A DNA stretch of 53,291 nt from Candidatus Poribacteria bacterium (GCA_012267415.1 JAAXGN010000088.1:1-53291); one strand, 5' to 3'. Counted from the stretch's first letter, positions 36,410-45,198 are shown. Made by a program: numbers and translations. Notes: a model not told the origin generated them from the sequence alone.

Positions 36410-38176
36410 ATGGAAAAGGACACAAAAGGGAAAAGATTTGAGAAACAAGTATTGAATACTCTAAAGAATATGGGCATAGATTCCTACGGTGCTAATGGCC
36501 AAATTCCACTTTGTAATCTATATTCAGATGTTTCTTCAGACGAAAATCTGGAAATTGACATTGTATGTTTGGTTAAAGGTGTTTGTATCTTGATTGAAAC
36601 TACAACAAAACAAGACAAACATAAGGATAAGATAAAAGATTTCATTCGAAAATGTGAATTAATCAGAGAATGTGAATTGGATAAACGCACACTGTTTTCT
36701 CTATTCGAAGGTATAGATAACGATAGTCTTCCGGCATTTTCAGGAATCTCAGAATGGAGATACCTATATATTGGTACTAGTCATAAATTGAGTACTGGGC
36801 GTATATCTGCAAAGAATTTTCCAGAAACAGAACTAATATATATTTTTGATGAATCAAATTGGGAATATTTTAGAGCTCTTGAGAAGGCTATAAATAAGAC
36901 GGCTCAGTATGAGTTTTTTGCATCCTTAGAAATTACTCCAGATTTGTTGAATGATCCCGTTTTAGGAAGTTCTCTTCAACCTAAACCCTGTTTGCATCTA
37001 AAGAATATTACACTTGCAAAACAACAAGTACAAGCCAATCTAGCAGTTGCATTTTTTACTCCTCAAGAGCTTTTACGGATTGCTAGGGTATCACGGTACC
37101 AAGGTCAACCTTTGACTGTTTCAGATACTATTTCAAAGTCACAAGGAGAGTCAAGTAATTTAAAAGACGGAGGATACCAGAGATTGTTAAGTGATAAAAA
37201 ATTGAAGGATTTATCTGATTTTGTTGACAACAATCCGGATATTACATTCCCAACTAATTTGACATTAGTATTGTCCAATGAATGTACCATCAATGGTGAT
37301 TTCTTAAATATACCCGCAAAATACGCTTCAGTTGATATTATTGATGGACAGCATCGTTTATTTTCATATACGGTATCTGGAAATGAAAAACTTCGTAATG
37401 AAGGAAAACTAATTGTTACGGCAATAAAATTTCTAACTGAGAAACCAGGAGAAATAAACCAATATGCTGCCCAGACCTTTGTAACTATAAATAGAGAACA
37501 AACAAAAATTAAACGAGAGTTGATGTTGATGATTTCTTATGATGTTCTCGGTGAAAAAACTCCTGAAGCCATTGCATCAAAAATATTAAAAATGTGTGAT
37601 TCTAAACCAAATGGGGTCCTTGAAAGAGTATTTGCCGTTAGAGCATTAATAAAGAAAAATAAATTTGGTAAACCACCAATCCCTATTATTTCTGTAATTG
37701 AACAATTAGCGCGAATAACTAAGCCTGATAATATAAATTCAATAAAAACGGTTTTAGATTATCAATCAGATAATAAAAACGAAGCTGGTGATACTTGTGA
37801 AGACCTCATCAAACACTCTGTAACATTGTTAGAAAGGTATTTTTCTCTAATTAGAAAAGTGTTTGAGGGAGATTGGGGAAATTACGATTCTTTTTTAATG
37901 AGCGCAAAATATTTTGGAGCATTCATAAGATTGTTAGAAAAATTTGTTGAAACACATAATACTATAGATGAAATAGAAACTGAACTTGCTGAGATAAAGA
38001 AGAATATATTGACAAGATTTAATCATGGACGAGATAGTAATTTAAACATCGTATTTAATTCAAATGCTTATAGTTCTACACAAGACATTCTACCCAGTAA
38101 GAGTAGCGGAAGCATAAAAAAAATCCTAGATTTCTTAAATGAAAACAGAAAAGACAACTTTAAGATCACCTCATAA
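36410..38176 (+). CDS. DGQHR-domain (DndB-like) protein with N-terminal nuclease-like domain
   Basis: A 588-residue protein. The C-terminal two thirds is a DGQHR/DndB-type domain with the hallmark VDIIDGQHRLFSYTVSG (about residue 310), then FVTINREQTKIKRELML. DndB regulates phosphorothioation by binding the dnd promoter, and other DGQHR proteins occur in restriction-like loci. The N-terminal ~160 residues look like a PD-(D/E)xK fold: KRFEKQVLNTLKNMGI, then LEIDIVCLVKGVCILIETTT, where the usual ExK is ETT, so catalysis is doubtful. The ATG at 36410 follows ribosome binding site gggagg. Its 3' end overlaps the convergent dndE by 11 bp. It could be a regulator, an effector, or both. Confidence 0.8.
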   Translation: MEKDTKGKRFEKQVLNTLKNMGIDSYGANGQIPLCNLYSDVSSDENLEIDIVCLVKGVCILIETTTKQDKHKDKIKDFIRKCELIRECELDKRTLFSLFEGIDNDSLPAFSGISEWRYLYIGTSHKLSTGRISAKNFPETELIYIFDESNWEYFRALEKAINKTAQYEFFASLEITPDLLNDPVLGSSLQPKPCLHLKNITLAKQQVQANLAVAFFTPQELLRIARVSRYQGQPLTVSDTISKSQGESSNLKDGGYQRLLSDKKLKDLSDFVDNNPDITFPTNLTLVLSNECTINGDFLNIPAKYASVDIIDGQHRLFSYTVSGNEKLRNEGKLIVTAIKFLTEKPGEINQYAAQTFVTINREQTKIKRELMLMISYDVLGEKTPEAIASKILKMCDSKPNGVLERVFAVRALIKKNKFGKPPIPIISVIEQLARITKPDNINSIKTVLDYQSDNKNEAGDTCEDLIKHSVTLLERYFSLIRKVFEGDWGNYDSFLMSAKYFGAFIRLLEKFVETHNTIDEIETELAEIKKNILTRFNHGRDSNLNIVFNSNAYSSTQDILPSKSSGSIKKILDFLNENRKDNFKITS

Positions 38177-38528
38177 GGTCCGTCAAATCCTCTAAGCCTT
38201 TAACCCGACCATAAAGCAAACGCACTCCACGATTCAGATGTGCACGAAAGTATTTGACCAACACATCATTATTCTCATACATTCCATTCGAAATCACTCG
38301 TTCCTCTAATAGTGCAACAACTAACGGATCCCACTCACCCATCAGTGTAAAGCGATTAAATTCAGATCCATCCGAAGAATCTGCATCAAGTTCGGGTTCA
38401 TTAGATTCTGCAAGCGAAAGCATCAGTCCGATCCTGCTGAGTACATTGGGCAGTAACCCTGTCCGACCTTTGAGAATTCTGAGTTTATTACGCGAGTCTT
38501 CTGAGATATGAATTCGGTTTAACTGCAT
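38166..38528 (-). CDS. dndE: DNA sulfur modification protein DndE
   Basis: A 120-residue small protein of the phosphorothioation complex. The N-terminal RIHISEDSRNKLRILKGRTG resembles a ribbon-helix-helix-like region. The family core FNRFTLMGEWDPLVVALL and the closing FRAHLNRGVRLLYGRVKGLEDL are present. DndE binds nicked DNA as a tetramer and works with DndC and DndD. It starts 6 bp after dndD and is the last gene of the minus-strand operon, overlapping the convergent DGQHR gene. An acidic insert (about 45-60) is slightly unusual. Confidence 0.9.
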   Translation of the reverse strand: MQLNRIHISEDSRNKLRILKGRTGLLPNVLSRIGLMLSLAESNEPELDADSSDGSEFNRFTLMGEWDPLVVALLEERVISNGMYENNDVLVKYFRAHLNRGVRLLYGRVKGLEDLTDLMR

Positions 38529-38534
38529 TGCAAC

Positions 38535-40547
38535 CTACCTGAAATAGCCTTCTTTTATGGCTGAGTGTTCGTCTGATTTTTGATATTCAATATGGAAAGT
38601 GTGTGAAATAGATGACGCCAAAAGTGAGTGTAAGTGTTCGTCAATCTCAGTGTCAGTAGAGAGTAAGATAACTTGGTGACTAACATACGGAAAATAACGT
38701 TCAACAAGAAGCTCTCGGTGATTGGTATCTAAACGACCAAGGGGTGTGTCAAGAATCATTGGGAGTGGTTTACCTGAGATCTTTGCTAAACTCCATAGGA
38801 GAGCAGTCGTATATATCTGCTTTTCACCTGCCGACAATTCTTCCTTTGCAAGTGGTTGATTGTAGGTATCATAAAGCGTAACACCAAAGGTTTCAGGGTT
38901 GATATGAACCCGTTTAATTCGATCTGGCTTATGTGATAGATAGTTGAAAGTTTCTACGATGGCATCACTTAACCCAGAAATTTTTACCTGCGTGAGTTCA
39001 TTTGTATAAGTAGATAAAACCGACCTTACCTCACGTACCTGTTCTTGACGTAGAATATGTGCTTGTCCAAGTTGCTGGGAAACATATAATCTGTCAAGTT
39101 TTCTTTCTGCTACCTCAATCTGATAGGACCGAGAGCGAATAGAGTCATCAGTAGTCTGTACGTCCTTATTTAACTCTCCAAGTTTTTGGTTCAATGTGGA
39201 CAGTTTCTCAATCATCGGTTTCAGTACCTCTTCGGATGGCACTTTTTGGAGGTCATCCTCAACCTTTTTCAGTGCTGATCGTGCTTTTTTTAGTGAATTG
39301 TTCAACTCTACAAATTCTTGAGGAACATTTTCAAGACAAACATCAATCCACTCTAACAAGTTTGCGTATTCTGAAGGTGAACGGTCTCGATTTTTTTTAA
39401 ATCCGCGTAGTTCTTTTGGACGTTCAATTCGTTTTTTCAAAATTGGGGTAAGTTGTGTGCGAACAGCCTCTATCTGCTCATTATTCAAAGGAGTATTCTT
39501 CCAAGATGTAGCAGATTCAAGAGTTTTAAGAAGTTCAGTATTCTGTGTTTTCAATGCTCTATTTTCCGCTTCCCACTGGTCTAATTCTATTTCCTTTAGG
39601 AGTCTATCCCTTAACTTTTTGAGCAAGTCAGGTACTAATGCAAAAGGGAACAGTTCCTCACAAAGCATTCGTATATCATTTTCAAACGCTTCAATATCGG
39701 CGAGAAGTTGTCCTTGTCGCAGGTTTAGGCTATCTCTTTTCTCAGCATAACTACCCCCTTCGGCAGCAATACGAGATTCTTGACGCGCAATTTGGGTTTC
39801 TGATTTCTCAATTTTTGTCTGTAACGCTTCCCTATGTTCTTCCAAGTCTGCGAGCGACTTCTTGAGAGATGCAATTTCTGATTCTAATTCACTTATTTCA
39901 CCCTGTACCGAAACCGGACTGTCGCGCTTAATCAGACGGTTGGCATAGATACGCAGATCTGAGTGCAGCCGTTCCACAAGATTAAGTCCAAGTAGTGCTT
40001 TAACTGATTCTGCAAGAAACTCGTCATGGCTGGCATCATCAACCAACTTTTGAATATCCTCACCGTCAAAAAAGAAGAATTGTGATACACCGGCAGGAAT
40101 TAGTTCATTGATAAAATCTTGCCAGTGTGATCCATCAGATTGAAGGTCTAAACGATTATCTTGGTAAAAGGTTAAGTCTTCTTTTATAGTGCGGAGGCTT
40201 TTACCGTGCTGTTTCCAAGCACGTTCAACACGATACAGTCTCTTTTCACCACCGCGTGCGTATTCAAAATCAAGTGATACGGAGGCATAACTCAACGGTT
40301 TATCTGAGGGTGGGTTTCGATGGATCATTGAAGAAAGATATTCGTGATATTCATTTGAAGAAACCCGTGCCCCTAAAGAACGTCTTCCGTAGAGGCAGAG
40401 TCTAACCGCATCAAGCAGTGTCGTTTTACCTGAACCATTCATTCCGCCAATTAGGATTATTGGTCCTGTGCCATTGGGTGTCAACTGAATAGTCTGTGAT
40501 CCACGAAACAGACCGAAGTTGTTGAGGGTGAGTTTGTGGAGAATCAT
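38535..40547 (-). CDS. dndD: DNA sulfur modification ATPase DndD
   Basis: A 670-residue SMC/Rad50-like ATPase that supports DNA nicking and sulfur insertion. It has MILHKLTLNNFGLFRGSQTI, Walker A LIGGMNGSGKTTLLDAVRLC (about 32-51), and QFFFFDGEDIQKL, a segment typical of DndD. A coiled coil (about 200-520) has no CxxC hook. The signature is LSAGEKQIYTTALLWSL, and Walker B is PMILDTPLGRLDTNHRELL. Its ATG overlaps the dndC stop by 4 nt (ATGA), so the two are translationally coupled. Confidence 0.95.
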   Translation of the reverse strand: MILHKLTLNNFGLFRGSQTIQLTPNGTGPIILIGGMNGSGKTTLLDAVRLCLYGRRSLGARVSSNEYHEYLSSMIHRNPPSDKPLSYASVSLDFEYARGGEKRLYRVERAWKQHGKSLRTIKEDLTFYQDNRLDLQSDGSHWQDFINELIPAGVSQFFFFDGEDIQKLVDDASHDEFLAESVKALLGLNLVERLHSDLRIYANRLIKRDSPVSVQGEISELESEIASLKKSLADLEEHREALQTKIEKSETQIARQESRIAAEGGSYAEKRDSLNLRQGQLLADIEAFENDIRMLCEELFPFALVPDLLKKLRDRLLKEIELDQWEAENRALKTQNTELLKTLESATSWKNTPLNNEQIEAVRTQLTPILKKRIERPKELRGFKKNRDRSPSEYANLLEWIDVCLENVPQEFVELNNSLKKARSALKKVEDDLQKVPSEEVLKPMIEKLSTLNQKLGELNKDVQTTDDSIRSRSYQIEVAERKLDRLYVSQQLGQAHILRQEQVREVRSVLSTYTNELTQVKISGLSDAIVETFNYLSHKPDRIKRVHINPETFGVTLYDTYNQPLAKEELSAGEKQIYTTALLWSLAKISGKPLPMILDTPLGRLDTNHRELLVERYFPYVSHQVILLSTDTEIDEHLHSLLASSISHTFHIEYQKSDEHSAIKEGYFR

Positions 40548-41947
40548 TGTTGTCCACTACCACCTACGCTGTCGCGTACTTCTTTTTCTGAACGCCAATC
40601 TTCGTGAAAGATTTTGTCAATTCGAGATTGAATTCCAGCACGCCGACTCATTCCATCCATCTGACGTTCGGTATCTAACAATTTAGCGACAAGCGTAACA
40701 GGTACTCCATTTTCGTCACAGATTTTAGACAAGAGTTTCTTATCTGAAGCGGTAAAAGCGGTGGTATCGTCAATGACCCATTTACGTTGACCTACAACCT
40801 CACTATAAATTTTGGGTACTGCATCCTCCCAGTCCTGACGTTGTGTTCTCCAAATTTTACGAATTTCATCAAGTTCATCGTCAGTAATAAGTTTAATATC
40901 TGGCTCAGGGCCTTCTTGACGAACCTTTTCCTGTGTTTCAAGTAGCATTCTTAAAAGTTCTTTGCAAAAATCAAGTGTATATGGACCGTGGATAAGTTTG
41001 TTATTCAAAATAGTGACTTGACCGTTACTACGTCTATGTTCACGGATTTCAGGTTTCTTTGCTGGGTCTTGCGCGTCTGCAAGGAAGTCTCGGAACTCAA
41101 GAAGTGGCAGCATCCAATCTTCTCCACTATCAATAAATCCTTCCATAGATTTGTCCTTAGTCACAACGGTGCAGGTCCAGCACCCGAAACGACTGTTACC
41201 GCAAGAAGGCGTCGTTTCATCAACAACAAGTGGACATTCACCTTGGGCATTTGAGTTACGGTAAAGCGTAACAAGTTCTTTATTATTGTTATTCCAGGGT
41301 GAAGGAACGTTCAATAAATAAAACCAGACATCGTTCAAACCGAAATCAACAATAGGTGCGTAGACAAAAGCATTCGGTAACGTGGTGTGTCGCATCAAGG
41401 AAGAATTATCTATGCTGTGCAAGCTTAGAACTTGATCGCGTGTAGCACTCTCCCCTCTACGTACCCCAAGCACCACTATAACCTCACCATATACAGCGAC
41501 CTTGTCCAAAATGAACTGATTCGCAGGTTTAATTTTCATGCGGTCCGTACACCATCTGAATTTGCTGTAAGGTGCAGGGTATCCTTTGCCTATTAGGTTT
41601 ACCCAAAATGTCTCTGTGGTTTTAGGACGAACTATATCGGTCTGAAAAGGCATATTTTCTTTCTGAGCAACCTTTTCAAGTCTATCCAATGTATTTGTAA
41701 TATAACTAACGATCACAGGTGTTTCAACGAGGGTGTCAGAGGAAATGACATAAACAGGAAATTGTCGATCTTCAGGCGGCAACTCTTTGAGCGCATACCA
41801 TACGAGTTGAAGTGCTGTGGTTGAATCTTTTCCACCACTATACCCTATTACCCATGGTCTTGCATTTTCAAGATAAACTTTCTGAATCTCACTATGGATA
41901 TCATCAAGTGTACGTGAATCAAAGATACTATAAGTGGAATCTGCCAT
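40544..41947 (-). CDS. dndC: DNA sulfur modification protein DndC (PAPS reductase/ATP pyrophosphatase family)
   Basis: The 467-residue sulfur-transfer enzyme of the phosphorothioation pathway. It has ATP pyrophosphatase activity and an iron-sulfur cluster. The P-loop-like motif WVIGYSGGKDSTTALQLV (about 32) is clear, then KFRWCTDRMKIKP. The cluster cysteines lie in SCGNSRFGCWTCTVV (about 249-261). It needs sulfur from a cysteine desulfurase (DndA or a chromosomal IscS); none is encoded in this window. It is first in dndC-dndD-dndE, with a purine-rich aggaagg 10 nt before the ATG. A 430-bp leader lies upstream. Confidence 0.95.
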   Translation of the reverse strand: MADSTYSIFDSRTLDDIHSEIQKVYLENARPWVIGYSGGKDSTTALQLVWYALKELPPEDRQFPVYVISSDTLVETPVIVSYITNTLDRLEKVAQKENMPFQTDIVRPKTTETFWVNLIGKGYPAPYSKFRWCTDRMKIKPANQFILDKVAVYGEVIVVLGVRRGESATRDQVLSLHSIDNSSLMRHTTLPNAFVYAPIVDFGLNDVWFYLLNVPSPWNNNNKELVTLYRNSNAQGECPLVVDETTPSCGNSRFGCWTCTVVTKDKSMEGFIDSGEDWMLPLLEFRDFLADAQDPAKKPEIREHRRSNGQVTILNNKLIHGPYTLDFCKELLRMLLETQEKVRQEGPEPDIKLITDDELDEIRKIWRTQRQDWEDAVPKIYSEVVGQRKWVIDDTTAFTASDKKLLSKICDENGVPVTLVAKLLDTERQMDGMSRRAGIQSRIDKIFHEDWRSEKEVRDSVGGSGQQ

Positions 41948-42377
41948 AATTTCGCACCTTCCTATAAGAGAAAAACGTATCGTAGCAAATTAGCGTTTCA
42001 TTTCATTAGAAACAGATACAAATATTGAACGGAAGTATCAATTGTTCAAAGTTATAGGTTTGAAGAAATCAGGACTAATGTCTTTGAATGAGAGTACAGT
42101 AATCGTTATTTCCTCGGAGAGATTATGCGTATCATAAATAATTTCCAAGGTGTTTTAAAAAGAAGTTATGTGTACTTTAGGAATTTCGTGTAGTTTATTG
42201 TCTACTTAGAATGATGTATTTAATTTTTAAAACACTAAACCTATTCTAATTAATTTTCATAGAATATTATATCATAGCTATATAAGAAAAACAAGAGAAA
42301 AGAGACTGGTATTTCTCAAAATTGTCTACTCTCAATATTTATCACGGATTCACCGCTATTTCCTAAAAACAGATACT
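41948..42377. other. 430-bp AT-rich region upstream of dndC with a 12-bp inverted repeat
   Basis: This must hold the promoter for dndC-dndD-dndE or transmit transcription from the HTH gene upstream. A perfect inverted repeat, gtgttttaaaaa (42150-42161) and tttttaaaacac (42224-42235), is separated by 62 bp. It could be paired operator half-sites or ends of a small element. No open reading frame or confident -35/-10 pair is seen. Confidence 0.55.
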
Positions 42378-42770
42378 TCATTTTTTACCACGTCTTGTTG
42401 TTTTTGACTTCCTGTTTTTCTTGGTCTTTTTATCATACCGTGCCACAGTGGAATAACTTAGACCGAGTTCTGCTGCGACAGTAGCTCTATCCTTTTCAGT
42501 AAGGAGTGCGTTGATTCTATCAACGAGTTCGGTAGAAATTGCAACTCCCTTTTCACCGGCGCGCGCGTTTAAACGCATCTCCTTTGCCTGTTGATATTCA
42601 AGTTTTAGCGTCTGTGCGACAACTTTTATGAGAACGCGATTGATGTATCCCTTGCTAATACCAGTTGCTTCAGCAATCTGTTCATAGGTCATGGTCTGCC
42701 ACGCGTCTTTGGGGGTTTTCGCGTCTATAATCCATTCAGAAATAACCTGCTCAGCCGATTTTTTGCCCAT
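42378..42770 (-). CDS. Small DNA-binding protein with two helix-turn-helix segments, next to dnd operon
   Basis: A 130-residue protein. One HTH reads MTYEQIAEATGISKGYINRV (about 27-46), and a second reads TVAAELGLSYSTVARY (about 98-113). The C-terminal tail is strongly basic (KKTKKNRKSKTTRRGKK). It lies 430 bp upstream of dndC on the same strand. A regulator of the phosphorothioation operon is the simplest guess, but a resolvase- or transposase-like helper cannot be excluded. No specific family was recognised. Confidence 0.7.
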   Translation of the reverse strand: MGKKSAEQVISEWIIDAKTPKDAWQTMTYEQIAEATGISKGYINRVLIKVVAQTLKLEYQQAKEMRLNARAGEKGVAISTELVDRINALLTEKDRATVAAELGLSYSTVARYDKKTKKNRKSKTTRRGKK

Positions 42771-43102
42771 AGTATATCCCAGTGTATTCAGCGGTATATT
42801 GTGAATTCTGATGTAATTATAAACTTTTAGCGATTAATTTCAAGTGTTTTGTTAAGATCAATACCTTCGCCATTTTTGAATGCTTTAGTTGAATGAAAAT
42901 ATAGTGTTGATCTACCATAGATATGTGATATTGTAGGATTACCTAAATAAAAATGCCTTCAGGTTTTTATTGAAGTGTTTTTAATTGTCATAGAACCTAA
43001 TTTGACATTAGAAATGGCTATTCAGCAACCTGATAAAATAGATGACCCGCACAATCCGGAAGAATGTGCTACAACATGCACAATCCATAAACGAGATTCT
43101 AA

Positions 43103-43303
43103 GAAAATAAATCCAATCTGATAGTAACTTCAGTCCCGTAGGGACGATATGTTTATAGAACATGATTGGACACAGTTCCTTTAGTCCCGTAGGGACGATA
43201 TGTGAAAGATTAGGCAAAAACATAAACATAGCGTCCCTACGGGACTAAGGAGAGTTAGGATAACGTTTTTCTATAAACATATCGTCCCTACGGGACTAAA
43301 GAC
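43103..43303. repeat. 201-bp nested inverted-repeat element, copy A
   Basis: Perfect 27-bp outer arms (43132-43158 and 43271-43297) begin agtcccgtagggacgatatg. Inside them lies a second inverted pair starting at 43183 and ending near 43246. All four cores are the palindrome gtcccgtagggac. Copy B at 48468-48669 has the same layout and orientation. The remaining bases between the HTH gene and this element (42771-43102) show no gene. Confidence 0.88.
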
Positions 43304-43382
43304 AAACCAACCTGCATGAGAGTGTCAGATTCTTCCTCATAAAAGAGTAGGCAGGTAGTAGATAATACCACCTGTCAGTTGT

Positions 43383-44090
43383 TTACCAAGACATCCCCCA
43401 TCGTGGACACGAGAGTTCTAAGAAAGCTTGATAACAGATTGCCTCGTTATCAGACATTCCCTTATTTGTTTCATCTCGGATTTTCTCAACGAATTCGGTT
43501 CTGCCTTGAATATCTCGGACTGTGTCATTATCCTGGCAATCACGGATTTCAACAACTGCGTAGCAGTTCTCAGAGAAATACATACCAACAAGACTTTCTC
43601 TTACCGTCACTGTATAGGTAGCGTTCCCATCAGCGTCTAAGACCTGTTCGTACGGTATGCCATCTTTCACTCCTCTTGCCAAATAACCATCAGGATGTAT
43701 TTCGTGATAATCTCTACCATCGTGCTTGCTGAGAGTCGTTTCAGTGAAAGCGTTGATATACTTAGCAAGTATTGACTCGGTTTCCTCTTTTGTCTGATAG
43801 CATTCAACGATACAATGAACTTCAAGTGAAGTAGGCATGCGAGAGTTTGTTCCGCTTCTCAATACACATTTGAATGTATTTACTCCGTCTTGGTCAAGTA
43901 TTACGGATACTGCTGGTAATTCATACTTACGCAATAGGTCTAACTTGACTTTGTTCTGGTTGTTGATGGAAATGATTTTGTAATAGTCATTATCGACATT
44001 GAAACAAGAAAAACCTTCAGCGTCTTTCCAAAACTCTGTGATACGATTGTTCAGCATTTCCTGTATTTCTGGACTCAACTTCGTTGTCAT
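43383..44090 (-). CDS. Uncharacterised 235-residue protein
   Basis: No family is recognised. The protein begins MTTKLSPEIQEMLNNRITEF and has no signal peptide or membrane helix. It is alpha/beta in character, with regular strands such as VSVILDQDGVNTFKCVLRSG, LEVHCIVECYQTKEE and YTVTVRESLVGMYFSENCYAVVEIRD. The ATG at 44090 is preferred, with a weak gagg upstream; an in-frame TTG at 44162 would add 24 residues. It lies alone just after the copy A repeat and opposite the decayed sorting-domain remnant. Codon pattern and length support a real gene. Confidence 0.6.
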   Translation of the reverse strand: MTTKLSPEIQEMLNNRITEFWKDAEGFSCFNVDNDYYKIISINNQNKVKLDLLRKYELPAVSVILDQDGVNTFKCVLRSGTNSRMPTSLEVHCIVECYQTKEETESILAKYINAFTETTLSKHDGRDYHEIHPDGYLARGVKDGIPYEQVLDADGNATYTVTVRESLVGMYFSENCYAVVEIRDCQDNDTVRDIQGRTEFVEKIRDETNKGMSDNEAICYQAFLELSCPRWGMSW

Positions 44091-44398
44091 AAAGGGTATC
44101 CTCACATTACAATCGCTCATCTGTGTCAGATAGATGATTGATTGCGCTTTATTGTTTCTCAAACCTCAATATTCCATCATCTGTCACAGGACTTACTTTG
44201 CTTGTCGCTCAGTTCTCGTTTCTGAGACATTTCTGAATAAGGTAACTCCACGCTTATTTGGATGGGAGAGAGAAACCATTTAGTTTTAATGAACATTTGA
44301 TTTACGAACCTATTGTACCATATATTCATAGAATTGTCAAGTATTTACTCATATATTTATTCAATAATTTACTTTTGGGTTTACAAATGGGTCAAAAC

Positions 44399-44640
44399 TT
44401 AAACTTCAAGGAAATAAACACATTTGCAGAGGTTACGCTAACCATTTACGGAGCAAACGGATCGGTTGTTCGGACATTAGGATTGGGACATCAGGCTGCG
44501 GGTATCTATCAAAACCGAAGTCGTGCAGCGTATTGGGATGGAAAGAATGAGGTGGGTGAATCCGTAGCAAGTGGAATCTATTTCTACACTTTATTCGCTG
44601 GAGATTTTAGGCAACGCGCAAGATGCTGATTTTGAAATGA
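44399..44640 (+). pseudogene. Remnant of a FlgD/sorting-like C-terminal domain
   Basis: The sequence encodes INTFAEVTLTIYGANGSVVR, then NRSRAAYWDGKNEVGESVAS and GIYFYTLFAGDF, the end of a secreted protein's FlgD-Ig-like C-terminal domain. After GDF the frame is broken. Reading on in the next frame gives ATRKMLILK followed by TGA at 44638-44640, the usual ending of these domains, so one base has been lost near 44610. Nothing upstream of about 44399 looks like the rest of the protein. This is a C-terminal stub left by deletion. A functional relative of the domain ends the C25 protease in this window. Confidence 0.8.
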
Positions 44641-44689
44641 TCTGATTCATCCCTGTTATGGTAAAATCCATAATTACTTGCGCACGATT

Positions 44690-44746
44690 GTAGCGTAAAC
44701 TTTTAGTTTGCGTACACGACTGCACAAACTAAAAGTTTATGCTACA
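44690..44746. repeat. REP doublet
   Basis: tagcgtaaacttttagtttg and its inverted partner cacaaactaaaagtttatg form the same two-palindrome unit as at the window start. It lies between the decayed sorting-domain stub and the end of the ferredoxin genes. Confidence 0.85.
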
Positions 44747-44877
44747 GCACGGTCAAGTCTGTCGGTTAAGTCCAATGGACCCAAAGTGTGCATTGGTTTT
44801 TGTATTTCACTATAAATGAAAAATGGTTGATGCGCTATCTAAGCACACCAACCATCTGATGTTGCGGAATCACACCT

Positions 44878-44909
44878 GCATATTTTGAGGTGTTCTATTC
44901 AAAATATGC
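44878..44909. terminator. Perfect 11-bp hairpin over the stop codon of the last ferredoxin gene
   Basis: The arms gcatattttga (44878-44888) and tcaaaatatgc (44899-44909) enclose a 10-nt loop, with the ferredoxin stop codon at the arm-loop edge. It may end or protect the ferredoxin mRNA; no T-run follows, so a classical intrinsic terminator is uncertain. Confidence 0.5.
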
Positions 44910-45158
44910 AGCGTTTATCTCAATAAAATGCTCCCATTCTTCTGGGACATCTTCTTCCATGAAGATCGCCTCAACGGGACATTCTGGCTCACATACGCCA
45001 CAATCGATGCATTCTTCGGGATCAATGTAGAGCATTTCAACCTCTTCAAATTCCTCTTCTGCATCCGTTGGATGGGGATGTATGCAATCGACAGGACAGA
45101 CATCAACACAAGAACTGTCTTTTTCGTCGATGCAAGGTTCGCAAATTACATAAGTCAT
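44895..45158 (-). CDS. Ferredoxin, 7Fe/8Fe type, third tandem copy
   Basis: An 87-residue electron carrier. It has MTYVICEPCIDEKDSSCVDV, with Cys spacing of the 3Fe-4S side of FdxA-like ferredoxins (C, C, CP, C). The 4Fe-4S motif CIDCGVCEPECPVEAI follows. The end VPEEWEHFIEINAAYFE is shared with its two neighbours. Compared with typical FdxA, the second cysteine of the first motif is replaced by Glu, as expected for a 3Fe-4S site. It is last of three same-strand copies and carries a hairpin at its stop. Confidence 0.9.
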   Translation of the reverse strand: MTYVICEPCIDEKDSSCVDVCPVDCIHPHPTDAEEEFEEVEMLYIDPEECIDCGVCEPECPVEAIFMEEDVPEEWEHFIEINAAYFE

Positions 45159-45198
45159 AATAGAATCTCCTTTCTATTAAGTTATATTATTCAGTTTA

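Noticed and set aside
36410..38176. Calling this gene dndB outright
   Set aside because: Only the DGQHR domain is shared; it has an extra nuclease-like domain and lies in the effector operon, not with dndCDE.
43008..43229. Minus-strand frame with repeated HIVPTGLK
   Set aside because: The peptide repeat is the translated gtcccgtagggac palindrome of the 201-bp element.
43103..43303. CRISPR array suspected from repeated agtcccgtagggac units
   Set aside because: Units alternate in orientation, spacers are unequal and shared between two loci, and no cas genes are present; it is an inverted-repeat element.
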